Positions 17,193 through 27,107 of a stretch of DNA of 64,000 nt are shown piece after piece. The DNA is from Thiomicrorhabdus immobilis. Lineage in GTDB: Bacteria; Pseudomonadota; Gammaproteobacteria; Thiomicrospirales; Thiomicrospiraceae. Numbering within the stretch: position 1 is the first letter of the stretch; every line of letters starts with the position of its first letter. Position numbers and translations under genes: made by a program. A model generated the notes under the pieces. It was not told the DNA's origin. It was given only the letters and a program-made list of their open reading frames with translations, and made no database searches. The stretch spans positions 1,426,001-1,490,000 of the forward strand of contig NZ_AP024202.1 of NCBI RefSeq assembly GCF_021654855.1, written 5' to 3'.

Positions 17193-17927
17193 TTAAAATG
17201 TGATACGTTGCGAGGCCACTAATAATGGCAAGGATAAAAATTCCTGTTGAACCTGCGATGCAGTCAACCCATGACCGATGATATAAGCATTGGCCTTAAG
17301 AACGTCTTTTAATTCAGCAAAACTGGCATGCCAGGTATTGGGCTTCAGCCTTGCATCGAAAATACAGACCTGGGCTTGTTGTATAAAATCATATAGACCG
17401 CTATCCACACAACTGTCTCCGGTGTAACCCAAGCGCGCTTGACCTTGCTGGTCGCGTAATACAAAACCATAACTCAGTTCAGAATGAAACCCCGGATAAA
17501 ATTCAATCGTAAGACCATGACTTAATTCAACACTTTGGAAAGGTTCGATTTCAGGCCAATCCGCCAACTCTTCAACGGAAAGTTGTTGTAAGTGTTCCGC
17601 CATACGATAGGTTTGCAATCGCCTAGAAACCTCTTTAGCGGCAAAGACTTGCATCTTGTTACCACGGGCTTGCTCAACCCGCAACACCACAGGTAAATCA
17701 CCAGAGTGATCAGAATGGTTATGGGTGATGATGACATTACGCGGAAATTGCGAAAACTGCGGAAATTGTGTAACCACTTCTCGTCCAACCCCCAGCCCCA
17801 AATCTACCAGGCAAAAAGGTGTTCCCTGATGTAACAACATAAAACTGCTACTGGCCAAGCCATCATAAATAGCCGACGCTCCACCACCGGTTCCCAATAC
17901 CACTAATTCAAATTGACTGTCTTGCAA
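17193..17927 (-). CDS. MBL-fold metallo-hydrolase (RNase Z-like group)
   Basis: 244-residue metallo-beta-lactamase-fold hydrolase. The metal-binding motif THNHSDHSGD lies at about 68-77, with further ligands in GFHSEL, YTGDSCVDSG and IGHG near the C-terminus. The N-terminal LGTGGG resembles RNase Z and PhnP-like enzymes. It lacks an exosite arm, so tRNA processing is unlikely; the substrate is unknown. The start appears to be a TTG at 17927 with GAGAG upstream; no ATG lies nearby. Confidence 0.82.
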   Translation of the reverse strand: MQDSQFELVVLGTGGGASAIYDGLASSSFMLLHQGTPFCLVDLGLGVGREVVTQFPQFSQFPRNVIITHNHSDHSGDLPVVLRVEQARGNKMQVFAAKEVSRRLQTYRMAEHLQQLSVEELADWPEIEPFQSVELSHGLTIEFYPGFHSELSYGFVLRDQQGQARLGYTGDSCVDSGLYDFIQQAQVCIFDARLKPNTWHASFAELKDVLKANAYIIGHGLTASQVQQEFLSLPLLVASQRITF

Positions 17928-18031
17928 AAGGCTCTCTCTAAGTTAAAGAAAATATTAAATTTCAATGCAATTCTACTCGATTAATACCGCTCGGTCTTAA
18001 GTAATCCCCCCCATATCCATATAAAAATACT

Positions 18032-18058
18032 TAAAGAAATGTCCTTTTCGGCCGAAAC
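18032..18058 (+). promoter_or_regulatory. FliA (sigma-28) promoter of the flagellin gene
   Basis: TAAAGAAA-N11-GCCGAAAC matches the sigma-28 consensus TAAAGTTT-N11-GCCGATAA with exact spacing, 46 bases before the flagellin ATG. Confidence 0.8.
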
Positions 18059-18104
18059 AGAACTCAGGAATATCTAAATTATAAATAAACGGAACTTTTT
18101 TAAC

Positions 18105-19362
18105 ATGCCACTCATTATAAATACCAATGTACAATCCTTGAGTGCAATCAATGTGTTGAATCAGACTCAATCCGGCCTAAATCAAAGTATGCAAACCCTA
18201 AAGCACAGGTCTGAGAATTAATGCAAGCAGGGATGACGCTGCTGGGTCAAACATCATTTCAGGCCTGACCCGAATGGTGATGGGGAATCAACAAGCTCAA
18301 GTCAATACACTGCATGGTGTTTCCGTCGCCCAAACCATGGATGGCAGTGTTCAAGAAGTTAACACCCTCTACCAACGTATGCGAGAACTTGGCATTCAGT
18401 CGCTCAACGGCACCTACAGCAATGACGATCGTGAACAGATGGATTTAGAGTTCCAAGCACTCTATAAAGAGATTGGTCGAATTGGCAACAGCGTGACGTT
18501 CAATGGGCATAATCTACTCAATACCGATGGTGAAATAGGCATTCAAGTTGATTTTGAAGTTAGTCAAGGCAATAAAGTGCCGGTTAAAACCATCAATATC
18601 GGTAACTTAGACGCCCTATCAAGCAATCCGACACCGACTAGCTTTGCCAAAAGCCAAATCAATCAACCAACCGGCTTTGATGGGATAATCAACGTTCTCG
18701 GGATTCCATTAGGTGACAGTGTCAATATATCTTTGGCAGGTGAAACCTTAAACATCAGTTACGATATTGCCAATGGTTTATTGGCTCCCAATACCGCAAC
18801 CGCCAACAATGGTGCTGGGTTTAATAGTGTCCTTGCCAACTGGGTCAATACCAACTCCGCATTACAAACCGCTGGTTACAGCGCTGCTTTCAATAGTGGT
18901 GATGGTTCGATTGTACTCAGTAATAGTAATGGCGATGTCTCCACTGGCGCGATGAGTTTTAGTGCGATTGATGGCCCATTGGGTGCACCGTTTAGTATTT
19001 CACAAACCTCAATTCCCGCTGGCACACCACCACCGGAACCTGAACCACCCGGTTCAGCAATGGATATCCGTACCCAAGCGAGTGCCACGACTTCAATCGA
19101 TACCATCGATCGGCGTTTAGGGGTTTTGACCGACTTCTTAACTGAAACCGGTAGCACACTTAACCGCTTGCAGCAGGTTCACCATAGCTTACAAAGCAAA
19201 ATCGAAATCGACAAAGGAGTTCGCTCAATAATACAGGATGCCGACTATGCCAAAACCGTGGCAACCTATACTAAAGAGCTGATCTTAAATCAATCCGCGA
19301 CAGCGATGTTGGCTCAATCCAAAAACGTTCCACTCAACATAATCAATAACCTACTTAGATGA
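18105..19362 (+). pseudogene. Flagellin gene with a one-base frameshift
   Basis: The gene opens with a typical flagellin N-terminus, MPLIINTNVQSLSAINVLNQ, but runs into TAA at 18219 after 38 codons. The remaining flagellin (GLRINASRDDAAGSNIISGL..., then QTMDGSVQEVNTLYQRMREL) continues in the +1 frame. Removing one A from the AAA at 18200-18202 restores QTLSTGLRIN and a protein of about 419 residues. The C-terminal D0 region is intact (DADYAKTVATYTKELILNQ ... MLAQSKNVPLNII). A short variable region with EPEPPG lies before it. A FliA-type promoter is preserved upstream. It may be a recent mutation, a phase switch or a sequencing error; from 18274 an ATG could give an N-terminally truncated 362-residue product. 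Confidence 0.85.
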
Positions 19363-19635
19363 TTGCCCAATGATGATTTATCAAGACCTTGATTCATAAT
19401 CATCCTCCCCAAAAATCCGATTAAAATGCCAACAAAATAACAACCCTTTTCTATTTTGTTCGATACATTTTGTTCAATGCATTAGGGGCCGAGTTATAAA
19501 TGACAAAAACACCACCCTATTTTCAGTTCCCGATTTTAATTTACACAAATTAAATCAATAGCGCGTATAGTAAATGCTTTGCCGTAGCGATTTTTAACCA
19601 GGTTTGTTGCGTTCTTTTCCCAAATAGAGGTTTAA

Positions 19636-20286
19636 ATGCCAACACCGCGTATCCGCTACCAAACCATTGAATTCGATAACCAAGATATTCATTTACGTTG
19701 TCTTAGAGATAAACAGCAATTTTCTGACCCTTTAGGTGAAGCCCACTCTTTGGGTATCTCTTCCGCACAATGGTCACTATTCGGTGTGGTATGGGAATCC
19801 AGTCAAATCCTTGCCAATAAAATGCAAGACTTTGATATCAAAGGTAAACGAATCTTGGAACTCGGCTGCGGTATCGGTTTATCCAGTATATTGCTCAACA
19901 CCCGCAATGCCGACATCACCGCAACAGACTACCACCCTCAAGCCGGTAACTTTTTAGCTAAAAACGTAACATTGAATAATGGTAAAGAGATTCCATTTTT
20001 ACGAACCGACTGGAAAGACGAACATTTAGGTCTAGGGAAATTCGATTTGATTATTGGTTCTGATTTATTGTACGAAAGAAATCATATTGACCTATTATCT
20101 AAATTCATCAATCAACACGCCAATCCAAAGTGTGAAATCATCTTAGTTGATCCAGGTCGTGGCAACCACAGTCGTTTTAGTAAAAAAATGGTTGAATTCG
20201 GTTATAAACACAGCCAATACAAACCCGATATTTCCGATGAATCCATACCGTTCAATGGCTTTATTTTGAGTTATAAACGAGATTGA
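19636..20286 (+). CDS. Class I SAM methyltransferase, protein-lysine methyltransferase-like (Methyltransf_16 type)
   Basis: 216 residues. SAM-binding motif I is RILELGCGIGLSSILL (about 74-89), followed by ADITATDYHP. LIIGSDLLYERNHIDLL matches the D-L-L-Y-E block typical of METTL21-like lysine methyltransferases, and an upstream SLFGVVWESSQILA segment also fits. The protein substrate is unknown. The gene stands alone, with an exact palindrome 11 bases after its stop. Confidence 0.78.
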   Translation: MPTPRIRYQTIEFDNQDIHLRCLRDKQQFSDPLGEAHSLGISSAQWSLFGVVWESSQILANKMQDFDIKGKRILELGCGIGLSSILLNTRNADITATDYHPQAGNFLAKNVTLNNGKEIPFLRTDWKDEHLGLGKFDLIIGSDLLYERNHIDLLSKFINQHANPKCEIILVDPGRGNHSRFSKKMVEFGYKHSQYKPDISDESIPFNGFILSYKRD

Positions 20287-20296
20287 AAACAAAACT

Positions 20297-20308
20297 ACCA
20301 GGCCTGGT
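20297..20308. repeat. ACCAGGCCTGGT palindrome
   Basis: Exact copy immediately downstream of the methyltransferase stop codon. Confidence 0.95.
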
Positions 20309-20394
20309 CATTTCAGGTCATGTAGTTATAAAATCTATCGTTACAAAACCTATGGTTACAAAAATACCGATACCAACCTAACAAACACCACCAG

Positions 20395-20859
20395 TCATAC
20401 CGTTTCGGTGTCAATGGCTTCATAACCGCTATACTGACTTTGAAAATGGGTTTTGCCATTTTTTAAAAAGTCATCGAAAGACCACTTTTTGTTATCTAAC
20501 ACATCGATAAACTCAGTGCGAATCACATAAGTCTCAGCCATTAAGGTAGAACCATTTTCAAGCTGCACTGCAACCCACTGCCGCTGATACTGTTCACCCT
20601 CAAAAACATCTAACCGCCGCCAAGCTTGTGATGAAACATCCAAATACAGGACTCCTTCAACTGTATCCTCGGTACTGGCGAGGATTCCAGGATAATACTC
20701 ACCTTGTATACATCTGCGGCTAAAACCGGTTATTTGGCCTGGCACGGAGTGGAAGCTATCGCCACAGACTTCTTGCATAATCTCTTGGCACATTAAGGTG
20801 CCATAGGTAAAACAGTGATTCATAGGCGATTTGCAGGTAATGCGACCTTTTACCCTCAT
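20395..20859 (-). CDS. Gamma-glutamylcyclotransferase-like (AIG2/GGCT) protein
   Basis: Small GGCT-fold protein. The signature FTYGTLMCQEIM lies just after the N-terminus, followed by GFSRRCIQGEYYPGIL and VEGVLYLDVS, then DVFEGEQYQRQWVAV with the catalytic-type glutamate in FEGEQY. Members act on gamma-glutamyl amines or are uncharacterised. The start at 20859 has a well-placed AAGGA; an internal ATG at 20823 (MNHCFTYGTL) matches the usual family N-terminus better but lacks a ribosome site. 154 or 142 residues accordingly. Confidence 0.8.
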   Translation of the reverse strand: MRVKGRITCKSPMNHCFTYGTLMCQEIMQEVCGDSFHSVPGQITGFSRRCIQGEYYPGILASTEDTVEGVLYLDVSSQAWRRLDVFEGEQYQRQWVAVQLENGSTLMAETYVIRTEFIDVLDNKKWSFDDFLKNGKTHFQSQYSGYEAIDTETV

Positions 20860-20940
20860 AATTCCTTGAACGAAATAAACCCTTCAATGGAGATTTTTAA
20901 CCTAGTAACGCCTGTTATTCATAAACTTGGCAATAAGCGT

Positions 20941-23900
20941 TCATCTTTTAGAAAAATCTATCTCATTAAAAGGCAGCGGCTTACTGAAAAAGTAACCTTG
21001 GATATAGTGACAGTTATTTTGTTTTAAAAACTCGAGTTGCTCTTGGGTTTCGACCCCTTCGGCAAGTATTTCCAAGCCGAAATTTTGCGCCAAACCGATT
21101 ACCGTCTGAGTAATCATCTCATCATCTTTATTACCTGGCACTCCTTTGATGAAAGACTGGTCAATTTTCAGTTTATCAATAGGCATGTGTTTAAGTCGTG
21201 ACAAGGAGGAATACCCTGTCCCAAAATCATCAATCGAAAGTCGGATACCCAAGGCTTTAAATTCATGTAGCACCGAAATATAACGGTCTTCCTGCATAAT
21301 GGTACTTTCTGTTATTTCAAGTTCCAAATAACGTGCATCCAACCCAGAAAAATTCAGCGCATCCCTCACCGTCCTAACAATATTTTTATCAGAGAGCTGT
21401 CTTCCTGAGATATTGACCGCTATATGCGATAACTCAATACCTTCAGAAAGCCAGGTTTTCATTTGTAGGCATGCCTTTTTCAATATCCAGGCTCCTAAAG
21501 GCACAATCAATCCAGTGTCTTCCGTCAAAGGAATGAACCGGTTTGGCGCAACCAGCCCGGTATCCGGACTCAACCAGCGTACCAGGGCTTCGGTACCGAC
21601 TATTTTGCCTGTTAGGCTGTTTACCTGCGGCTGATAATAGAGGACAAACTCCTCATTCTCTAATGCCTTGCGTAAGGCACTATTCAAATACATCAATTCA
21701 AAGTTGGCGGTTGCCATCTCTTCCGAGAAGAACTCGTAGTTATTTCGGCCTTGTTCCTTGGCTCGGTATAATGCCGTATCCGCTTTCTTCAATAAATCGA
21801 CCGATTGTGTGCCATCATCGGGACTTATTGCGATACCGATACTTGTCGTTACTCTGAAGTTATGAATATCGATACTCAATGGGGCGGAAAGGCGTTCTAA
21901 TATACTTTGGGCGATTTGCGTTATGACAGGTATATTTTTAATGTCTTCCAAGATAACGACAAATTCATCGCCACTCACCCTGGCAACCGTATCCTGTTTA
22001 CGTGTGGTTTGCTTTAACCGACTTGCGACCTCAATTAACAACTGATCGCCAACCGGGTGACCAAAACTATCATTAATCTCTTTGAAACGATCCAAATCTA
22101 TAAATAAAATCGCCGTACTGGTATGAGAACGGTTGCTACGCTCTAAAGAGTGGGACAAACGCTCCTCCAACAACAAACGGTTGGGCAGTTTCGTCAAGGC
22201 ATCATGATGAGCCATAAACCTTAACTCTTCTTCGGTTTTTTTGATGGAACTGATATCGGTAAACACCGCTACATAGTTAAGCACTTCACCTTTTGAGTTT
22301 TTGATGCTACTCACCGCCAGCCATTCATGATAGAAAGAACCGTCCTTACGGCGATTCAGCACCTCTCCTTGCCATTGACCTTTTAGGGAGAGTTCTTGCC
22401 ACATCTGTTGGTAAAAACTAGAATCATGCAGACCCGATTGCAATAAATTCGGCGTTTGGCCTATCACCTCATCTAACGAATAACCGGTAATCCTGGTAAA
22501 TGCCGCATTCACATTGAGTATTTTATTCGCCGTATCCGTTATCAAGATCCCTTCGGCGAGGTTGTCGAATATCGAGGCGTACTGCTGAAGCTGAGCCTCT
22601 TTTTGTTGCTGTTCGGTAATATCCTGAACCGTACCGAAAAAGTAAACGGGTTCACCTTGTTGATTGAATTCCGCTTCAACAGCCACGTTCACCCAGCGAA
22701 TATCGCCATTGGGGTGCACTAAGCGGTACTGAAAAAATCCCAACTCCTCATTGGGTTTTAAATCCAATAAGTTCTGCATGTATTGATCATGGCTTTCCCT
22801 GTCGGCGGGGTGAAGCCAGGAGATGAGAGTTGGGTAATCTAAGAAATCCTTAACCGGTTGTCCGAAAATACGAAACAACTCCTCTGACCAAACAATCTTT
22901 TGGGTACTGACCTCGTAGGACCAGTTGCCTAATTTTGCGATTTTTTGTGCTCGGGTTAAATCTTGAGAGGTATGTTGCAGATGGTTTTCAGCCATCTTTT
23001 GAGCGGTAATATCCTGGACGGTCCCAATGGTCTTGATTGGTAATCCGGTTTCGTCAAAAGAGGTTTCACCACGCTCTTTTACATACTTGATGCTGCCATT
23101 ATTCAACAATAAACGGTGTGTGAGTTCATAGATAGACCCCGTTGAGATCGCATTTTGATACTCTTGCTCCACACTCGCCCTATCATCAGGATGAACAAGG
23201 TCAAGAAAATTCTCGAACGATGGTTTGAAATGCTTTTGGTCACAATTGAAAATATTGAACACTTCTTTTGACCAATACAGCTCTTGCGTTCTATGGTTGA
23301 ACTCCCAACTGCCAATTTTGGCGATACGTTGTGTCTCACTCAAGAGTCGCTGTAATTGGTTGGCACGTCTTTCTCGTTCCAGTTCTTTCTCAAGAACATT
23401 CACCGTCAAATTTTTTTTCTGTAATTGCTGCTGTAAAAACTCTATCTGGCTACTACGTAGACTTTCTACCACCTCATGCCTACTTAACAGACCAACCGCG
23501 TTTTTGGTATGGTCAACCACCACTAAACGGCGCACCTGTTTTTGGTCCATTTGTTTGATGGCATCAGACACCGAAGCGTTGACAAAAATAGTGCTGACTG
23601 GTGAACTCATCACCTCTTTTAGCGGACTTGAGAAAACCTCATCATAATGCTCATCAAGGTTAACCACATCGCGCTCGGTATAGATTCCGATAGGAATTCC
23701 GTTTTCTTGGATGACAACACTGGATATCTGCTGTTCCGACATCAAATTAATGGCATCAATCACGGTATCATCGGGCTCAAGCATCAGTACCCTAGCGTTC
23801 ATCAGGCTTCCGACTTCCTTAAATTGGATGAGATATTCGGTACCAATATTTTTTAGGAAGTCACTTTCACTGATAATGCCGGCTAGTTTGCCGAGTTCAT

Positions 23901-24216
23901 CGACAATAACCAAATGACGTAAACCGCGGTTTGACAACAACTCATAAGCTTCTAGATAACTCATGTCTTGAGTGACACAAAACAAATGTGACGACATTTG
24001 CGACTCGACGCTAATCTGTTGTAAATTCGGTTTTTGCTGAACTAAAAGAATGGCATCCCGTTCGGTGAAAATGCCGATTGGCTTTTCATTTTCGACAATA
24101 ACGATAGAGCTGATTCTGTTCTTTTGCATCAGATGCATCACATCCGCCATACAGGTGTCTTTCGCAACCGTTGTGACTTGAGAAGTCATGATTTGACTAA
24201 CAGCTAACGCCGACAT
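20941..24216 (-). CDS. CBS-CBS-CBS-CBS / PAS x3 / GGDEF / EAL c-di-GMP signalling protein
   Basis: 1091-residue cytoplasmic hybrid. Four CBS motifs (about 1-255) make two Bateman modules, which in other proteins bind adenine nucleotides. A coiled segment (about 260-300) leads to three PAS domains. The GGDEF domain has SGDEF in place of GGDEF (RVSGDEFVVIL). The EAL domain looks complete: TEALVRW, NISGRQL, LEITEST, IDDFGTGYSS, KIDQSFI, AEGVET and a Gln in YIQGYFF. So phosphodiesterase activity is likely, while cyclase activity is uncertain. Start 24216 has a strong GGAAGGAA site; an earlier in-frame ATG at 24297 lacks one. Confidence 0.9.
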   Translation of the reverse strand: MSALAVSQIMTSQVTTVAKDTCMADVMHLMQKNRISSIVIVENEKPIGIFTERDAILLVQQKPNLQQISVESQMSSHLFCVTQDMSYLEAYELLSNRGLRHLVIVDELGKLAGIISESDFLKNIGTEYLIQFKEVGSLMNARVLMLEPDDTVIDAINLMSEQQISSVVIQENGIPIGIYTERDVVNLDEHYDEVFSSPLKEVMSSPVSTIFVNASVSDAIKQMDQKQVRRLVVVDHTKNAVGLLSRHEVVESLRSSQIEFLQQQLQKKNLTVNVLEKELERERRANQLQRLLSETQRIAKIGSWEFNHRTQELYWSKEVFNIFNCDQKHFKPSFENFLDLVHPDDRASVEQEYQNAISTGSIYELTHRLLLNNGSIKYVKERGETSFDETGLPIKTIGTVQDITAQKMAENHLQHTSQDLTRAQKIAKLGNWSYEVSTQKIVWSEELFRIFGQPVKDFLDYPTLISWLHPADRESHDQYMQNLLDLKPNEELGFFQYRLVHPNGDIRWVNVAVEAEFNQQGEPVYFFGTVQDITEQQQKEAQLQQYASIFDNLAEGILITDTANKILNVNAAFTRITGYSLDEVIGQTPNLLQSGLHDSSFYQQMWQELSLKGQWQGEVLNRRKDGSFYHEWLAVSSIKNSKGEVLNYVAVFTDISSIKKTEEELRFMAHHDALTKLPNRLLLEERLSHSLERSNRSHTSTAILFIDLDRFKEINDSFGHPVGDQLLIEVASRLKQTTRKQDTVARVSGDEFVVILEDIKNIPVITQIAQSILERLSAPLSIDIHNFRVTTSIGIAISPDDGTQSVDLLKKADTALYRAKEQGRNNYEFFSEEMATANFELMYLNSALRKALENEEFVLYYQPQVNSLTGKIVGTEALVRWLSPDTGLVAPNRFIPLTEDTGLIVPLGAWILKKACLQMKTWLSEGIELSHIAVNISGRQLSDKNIVRTVRDALNFSGLDARYLELEITESTIMQEDRYISVLHEFKALGIRLSIDDFGTGYSSLSRLKHMPIDKLKIDQSFIKGVPGNKDDEMITQTVIGLAQNFGLEILAEGVETQEQLEFLKQNNCHYIQGYFFSKPLPFNEIDFSKR

Positions 24217-24414
24217 AAATTTCCTTCCTTGTTTGGCAACCCTGCTTACAGAATAGTGTTCATAACAATCACCACCTATCGCAAAGTACTTTAACAATCA
24301 AAACACGCTACAATCCATCTTGAATCCAATTTGCTGAAATCATTCTAAATCATTCTAAATTATAACGATTTATAACAAAATCATACTCTTTAATACTTAA
24401 ACCTACCAGGCCTG

Positions 24415-24426
24415 ATCAATGTGACA
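24415..24426. repeat. Degenerate ACCAGGCCTGGT (11/12)
   Basis: ACCAGGCCTGAT between the CBS-PAS-GGDEF-EAL gene and the KtrA-like gene; one mismatch. Confidence 0.7.
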
Positions 24427-24475
24427 TGAATCAAAATTCACTCTAACACCAACAATTCAACGTTTCTTGTGGGGA

Positions 24476-25153
24476 TTATTCAGGAGACACTTTTTTCTTA
24501 TTACTGCTATCCAAATCTAGCTGGGCATGCAACTCTTCAAGGTTTTTCTGGTAGGTAATGACAATCACCTCATCCCCCTCTTCAATCTCTTCAGCTTCTT
24601 GAGGAATAATCAGTTTTTCATTTCGGTAGATGCAAATTATCCGACTGGATTTAGGTAGTTCTAATTCGTTAATTGCTCCAGCATGCTGTTGCCGCGCAAC
24701 AAATGAAATGGTGGATGCATCGTAACGAAACATGGTAGAGAGTTCAAACGAGTCACGACCTTCAAACATGTCGGCCAAGTGGCGACTAATCGTACGTGAA
24801 GGAATTATGGTGGCTTCTAGTCCCAGCTCTATGCAGATATGTTCATAACTCGGGTCTTCAATTTTGGTCACCACTTTGTCAAACCCTAATGAACGGCCAA
24901 CCAAGCTGGCAATAATATTTGTCTGATCATGACCTGTCAGACAGAAAAGCATATCATCTTCTTGCGGATTGGTTTCCCGTAAAATTGACGGTTTACTGCC
25001 ATCTCCGTGTAGGAAACCGCAGTCGAATTCAGTGGTTAACGTATCGATTTTTTCTTTATCTCGTTCAATAATAATCACTTCATGGTTTCGTGCTAGCAGA
25101 GATTTTGCCGTCATGATGGCCGTCGGGCTTGCCCCAACAAAAATTGCTTTCAT
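24476..25153 (-). CDS. KtrA/TrkA-type potassium channel regulatory subunit (RCK)
   Basis: 225-residue cytoplasmic RCK protein with one TrkA-N and one TrkA-C domain, as in KtrA. The Rossmann nucleotide-binding site starts at IFVGASPTAIMTAKSLL, and an acidic residue ends the second strand (VIIIERDKEK). TrkA-C spans about 135-205 (LPKSSRIICIYRNEKLIIP ... GDEVIVIT). Its start overlaps the channel gene by 4 bases (ATGA), so the two are translationally coupled. It gates potassium uptake in response to nucleotides. Confidence 0.88.
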   Translation of the reverse strand: MKAIFVGASPTAIMTAKSLLARNHEVIIIERDKEKIDTLTTEFDCGFLHGDGSKPSILRETNPQEDDMLFCLTGHDQTNIIASLVGRSLGFDKVVTKIEDPSYEHICIELGLEATIIPSRTISRHLADMFEGRDSFELSTMFRYDASTISFVARQQHAGAINELELPKSSRIICIYRNEKLIIPQEAEEIEEGDEVIVITYQKNLEELHAQLDLDSSNKKKVSPE

Positions 25154-26607
25154 ACTAATTCCTTACGTTTACCAATCCAATTTGGAAGATACAAGACGAC
25201 GAGCAAAGCAATAATTTCCAGTCGTCCAAACAACATATCCAGAGATAAAACCAACTTCAATACCTCTGGCATGTCCGCGGAGGTGATACCCGAACTTAAC
25301 CCCACCGTGGCCGTGGCCGATACTACTTCAAACAAAGCATCCATGGGCGGGTAGCCATACAGCAAAAAAAACAACCAAGAAACCACAATGACACCGATGA
25401 ACAACAAGACTAGCATAAGCACACGCTGTATATCTGAACTTTCCAGTAACTTGCCACCTAACCTAGGCTCGTTTACCGCATGCGTCGGCATCGTTGTCCG
25501 TTGCAACATAACTTGAATGAGTCTAAATAAAATCACTAAACGTAATAGTTTTATGCCACCGGATGTAGAGCCCACACTACCACCAACTAACATGGAGATA
25601 ATCATGCCCAATTTGGCGCTATCGTCGATTGTGCTTAGATCTAGAGTACTAAAACCGGTTGTGGTTTGTGCGGAAATCCCAAGAAAAAAAGCATGGCCTA
25701 ATGCCTCTTGTGCATCCATCCCCGAACGCATATAAAAAGAAAAAAAGAGTAGAGAAGTTATCAAAAAAATCGCTATAACCAGCGCCAGTAACTCTGTATC
25801 TTGAATACCTTTTCGCCAGTTTTTGGAAAAAATCACCGCATAGAGCAACAAAGGTAAAGCGCCACACAAACTTATGCCAATAATTGTGAACCGAATAGAC
25901 CAACTGTCAACACTTTGCAAACTCATGTCAAAAGAAGAAAAGCCACCGGTTGATACCGCTGCCAGCACATGGTTGATTGCCAATAAGAAATTACCCGATA
26001 GCATCCAAACAACCATAATACCGACTACTGTCATTACACCATAAATCGCCAATACACGGCGTGCATGGCTACGGGTGGTGGTTGCTAAGGATTCACCACC
26101 CAAAGGCTCACTAAGGCTGCGGTTAACAATCTGATTGCCCATCATAATAGCAACAGACAACACCACAATTCCCAAGCCGCCATACCATTGCATCCAAGCA
26201 CGAGCAAATAAAAAGGTTTCCGGCCTGTTTGCCAAATCAGTGGTCATAGACAAACCGGTGGTTGTAATGGCCGATACCGCCTCAAATAATGCATCGGAAA
26301 AGGATAAACCGCTGCCCATAAAAGCAAAGGTCATCAACAAGGGTGAACCGATAAAAGCCAACGCAACAATGGTTAGCGCCTCATTTTGTTGAATTTGCCT
26401 AGGTTCTTCAATAGTGCGTGAAAGCCCCCAAAAAATAATGAGTACCGCAATAACAATCAAGTAACGTAATGTAATTTGGTAATCTTGAAAAAGCACTGAA
26501 GCAATGAGCGGTGCAAGCGTCAGTAACGCCAACATAAACGCCAGTAAACCAAGGTATTTCAATAATACCGGCATACGAACGGCATAGCTCATTTTAGATG
26601 AAAGCAT
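25150..26607 (-). CDS. TrkH/KtrB-type potassium transporter subunit
   Basis: 485-residue membrane protein of the SKT (superfamily of K+ transporters) group, with four repeated TM-pore-TM units. Pore-loop motifs include AITTTGLSMT, VSTGGFSSFD, AQTTTGFSTL and SATATVGLSSG, each with the central Gly of the selectivity filter. GGSVGSTSGGIKLLRL before the fourth unit is also typical. With the RCK partner encoded downstream it should form a sodium- or proton-linked potassium uptake system in the inner membrane. TrkH versus KtrB naming is uncertain. Confidence 0.9.
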   Translation of the reverse strand: MLSSKMSYAVRMPVLLKYLGLLAFMLALLTLAPLIASVLFQDYQITLRYLIVIAVLIIFWGLSRTIEEPRQIQQNEALTIVALAFIGSPLLMTFAFMGSGLSFSDALFEAVSAITTTGLSMTTDLANRPETFLFARAWMQWYGGLGIVVLSVAIMMGNQIVNRSLSEPLGGESLATTTRSHARRVLAIYGVMTVVGIMVVWMLSGNFLLAINHVLAAVSTGGFSSFDMSLQSVDSWSIRFTIIGISLCGALPLLLYAVIFSKNWRKGIQDTELLALVIAIFLITSLLFFSFYMRSGMDAQEALGHAFFLGISAQTTTGFSTLDLSTIDDSAKLGMIISMLVGGSVGSTSGGIKLLRLVILFRLIQVMLQRTTMPTHAVNEPRLGGKLLESSDIQRVLMLVLLFIGVIVVSWLFFLLYGYPPMDALFEVVSATATVGLSSGITSADMPEVLKLVLSLDMLFGRLEIIALLVVLYLPNWIGKRKELV

Positions 26608-26650
26608 AGATAGCTAGACTCGGCATCAATGGATTATCTTGATTTTCTCT

Positions 26651-26902
26651 TTAGGCTTTTTTAAGTATGCGAATCAAATACAATAAAATAACCGCACCAA
26701 TAACGGCCATAATGATAGAACCTACAAATCCACCGCTTGTGATACCCAGCAAACCGAACAAAAAACCACCCAAAACTGCACCAAAAACACCGACAATCAT
26801 ATTGCCGATAACACCAAATCCACCACCCTTGGTTAAGTTACCAGCAATCCAACCGACTAACGCACCTACAGCTAAAAAGATTATTAAACTTATGATATCC
26901 AT
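26651..26902 (-). CDS. GlsB/YeaQ/YmgE family small membrane protein
   Basis: 83-residue, glycine-rich protein with three predicted TM helices, of the family also labelled transglycosylase-associated protein. Typical features are LVGWIAGNLTKGGGFGVIGN and VGVFGAVLGGFLFG. Members are often stress-induced; the biochemical role is unknown. It is followed upstream on the same strand by a DUF3185 gene only 13 bases away, so the two form an operon. Confidence 0.88.
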   Translation of the reverse strand: MDIISLIIFLAVGALVGWIAGNLTKGGGFGVIGNMIVGVFGAVLGGFLFGLLGITSGGFVGSIIMAVIGAVILLYLIRILKKA

Positions 26903-26915
26903 GTTTCCTCCAGTT

Positions 26916-27107
26916 TTAATTTTTAATGGTAAGGTATAAACCTACAAAAAAACTAACCGCACCAACAAGGTATAAAGTCATTACTTTATCCGTATCGGAA
27001 CCGGTAATGGCTTGTGTTATTTCTGATTCGACTGAACCCGATAATTGAACTCCCCATAACCCAAGACCAACACCTATAACCAACAAAGCAATCCCTATAA
27101 TTTTCAT
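26916..27107 (-). CDS. DUF3185-like small membrane protein
   Basis: 63 residues with two TM helices (about 3-21 and 43-60) joined by a polar loop carrying the DUF3185-type stretch SGSVESEITQAITGSDTDKV. Function unknown. The start is preceded by AGGAGGAT. First gene of a two-gene unit with the GlsB-like gene. Confidence 0.82.
   Translation of the reverse strand: MKIIGIALLVIGVGLGLWGVQLSGSVESEITQAITGSDTDKVMTLYLVGAVSFFVGLYLTIKN

Noticed and set aside
23225-23647. 140-codon plus-strand frame inside the CBS-PAS-GGDEF-EAL gene
   Set aside because: Ser/Leu/Cys-rich antisense shadow; the minus-strand protein is strongly conserved.
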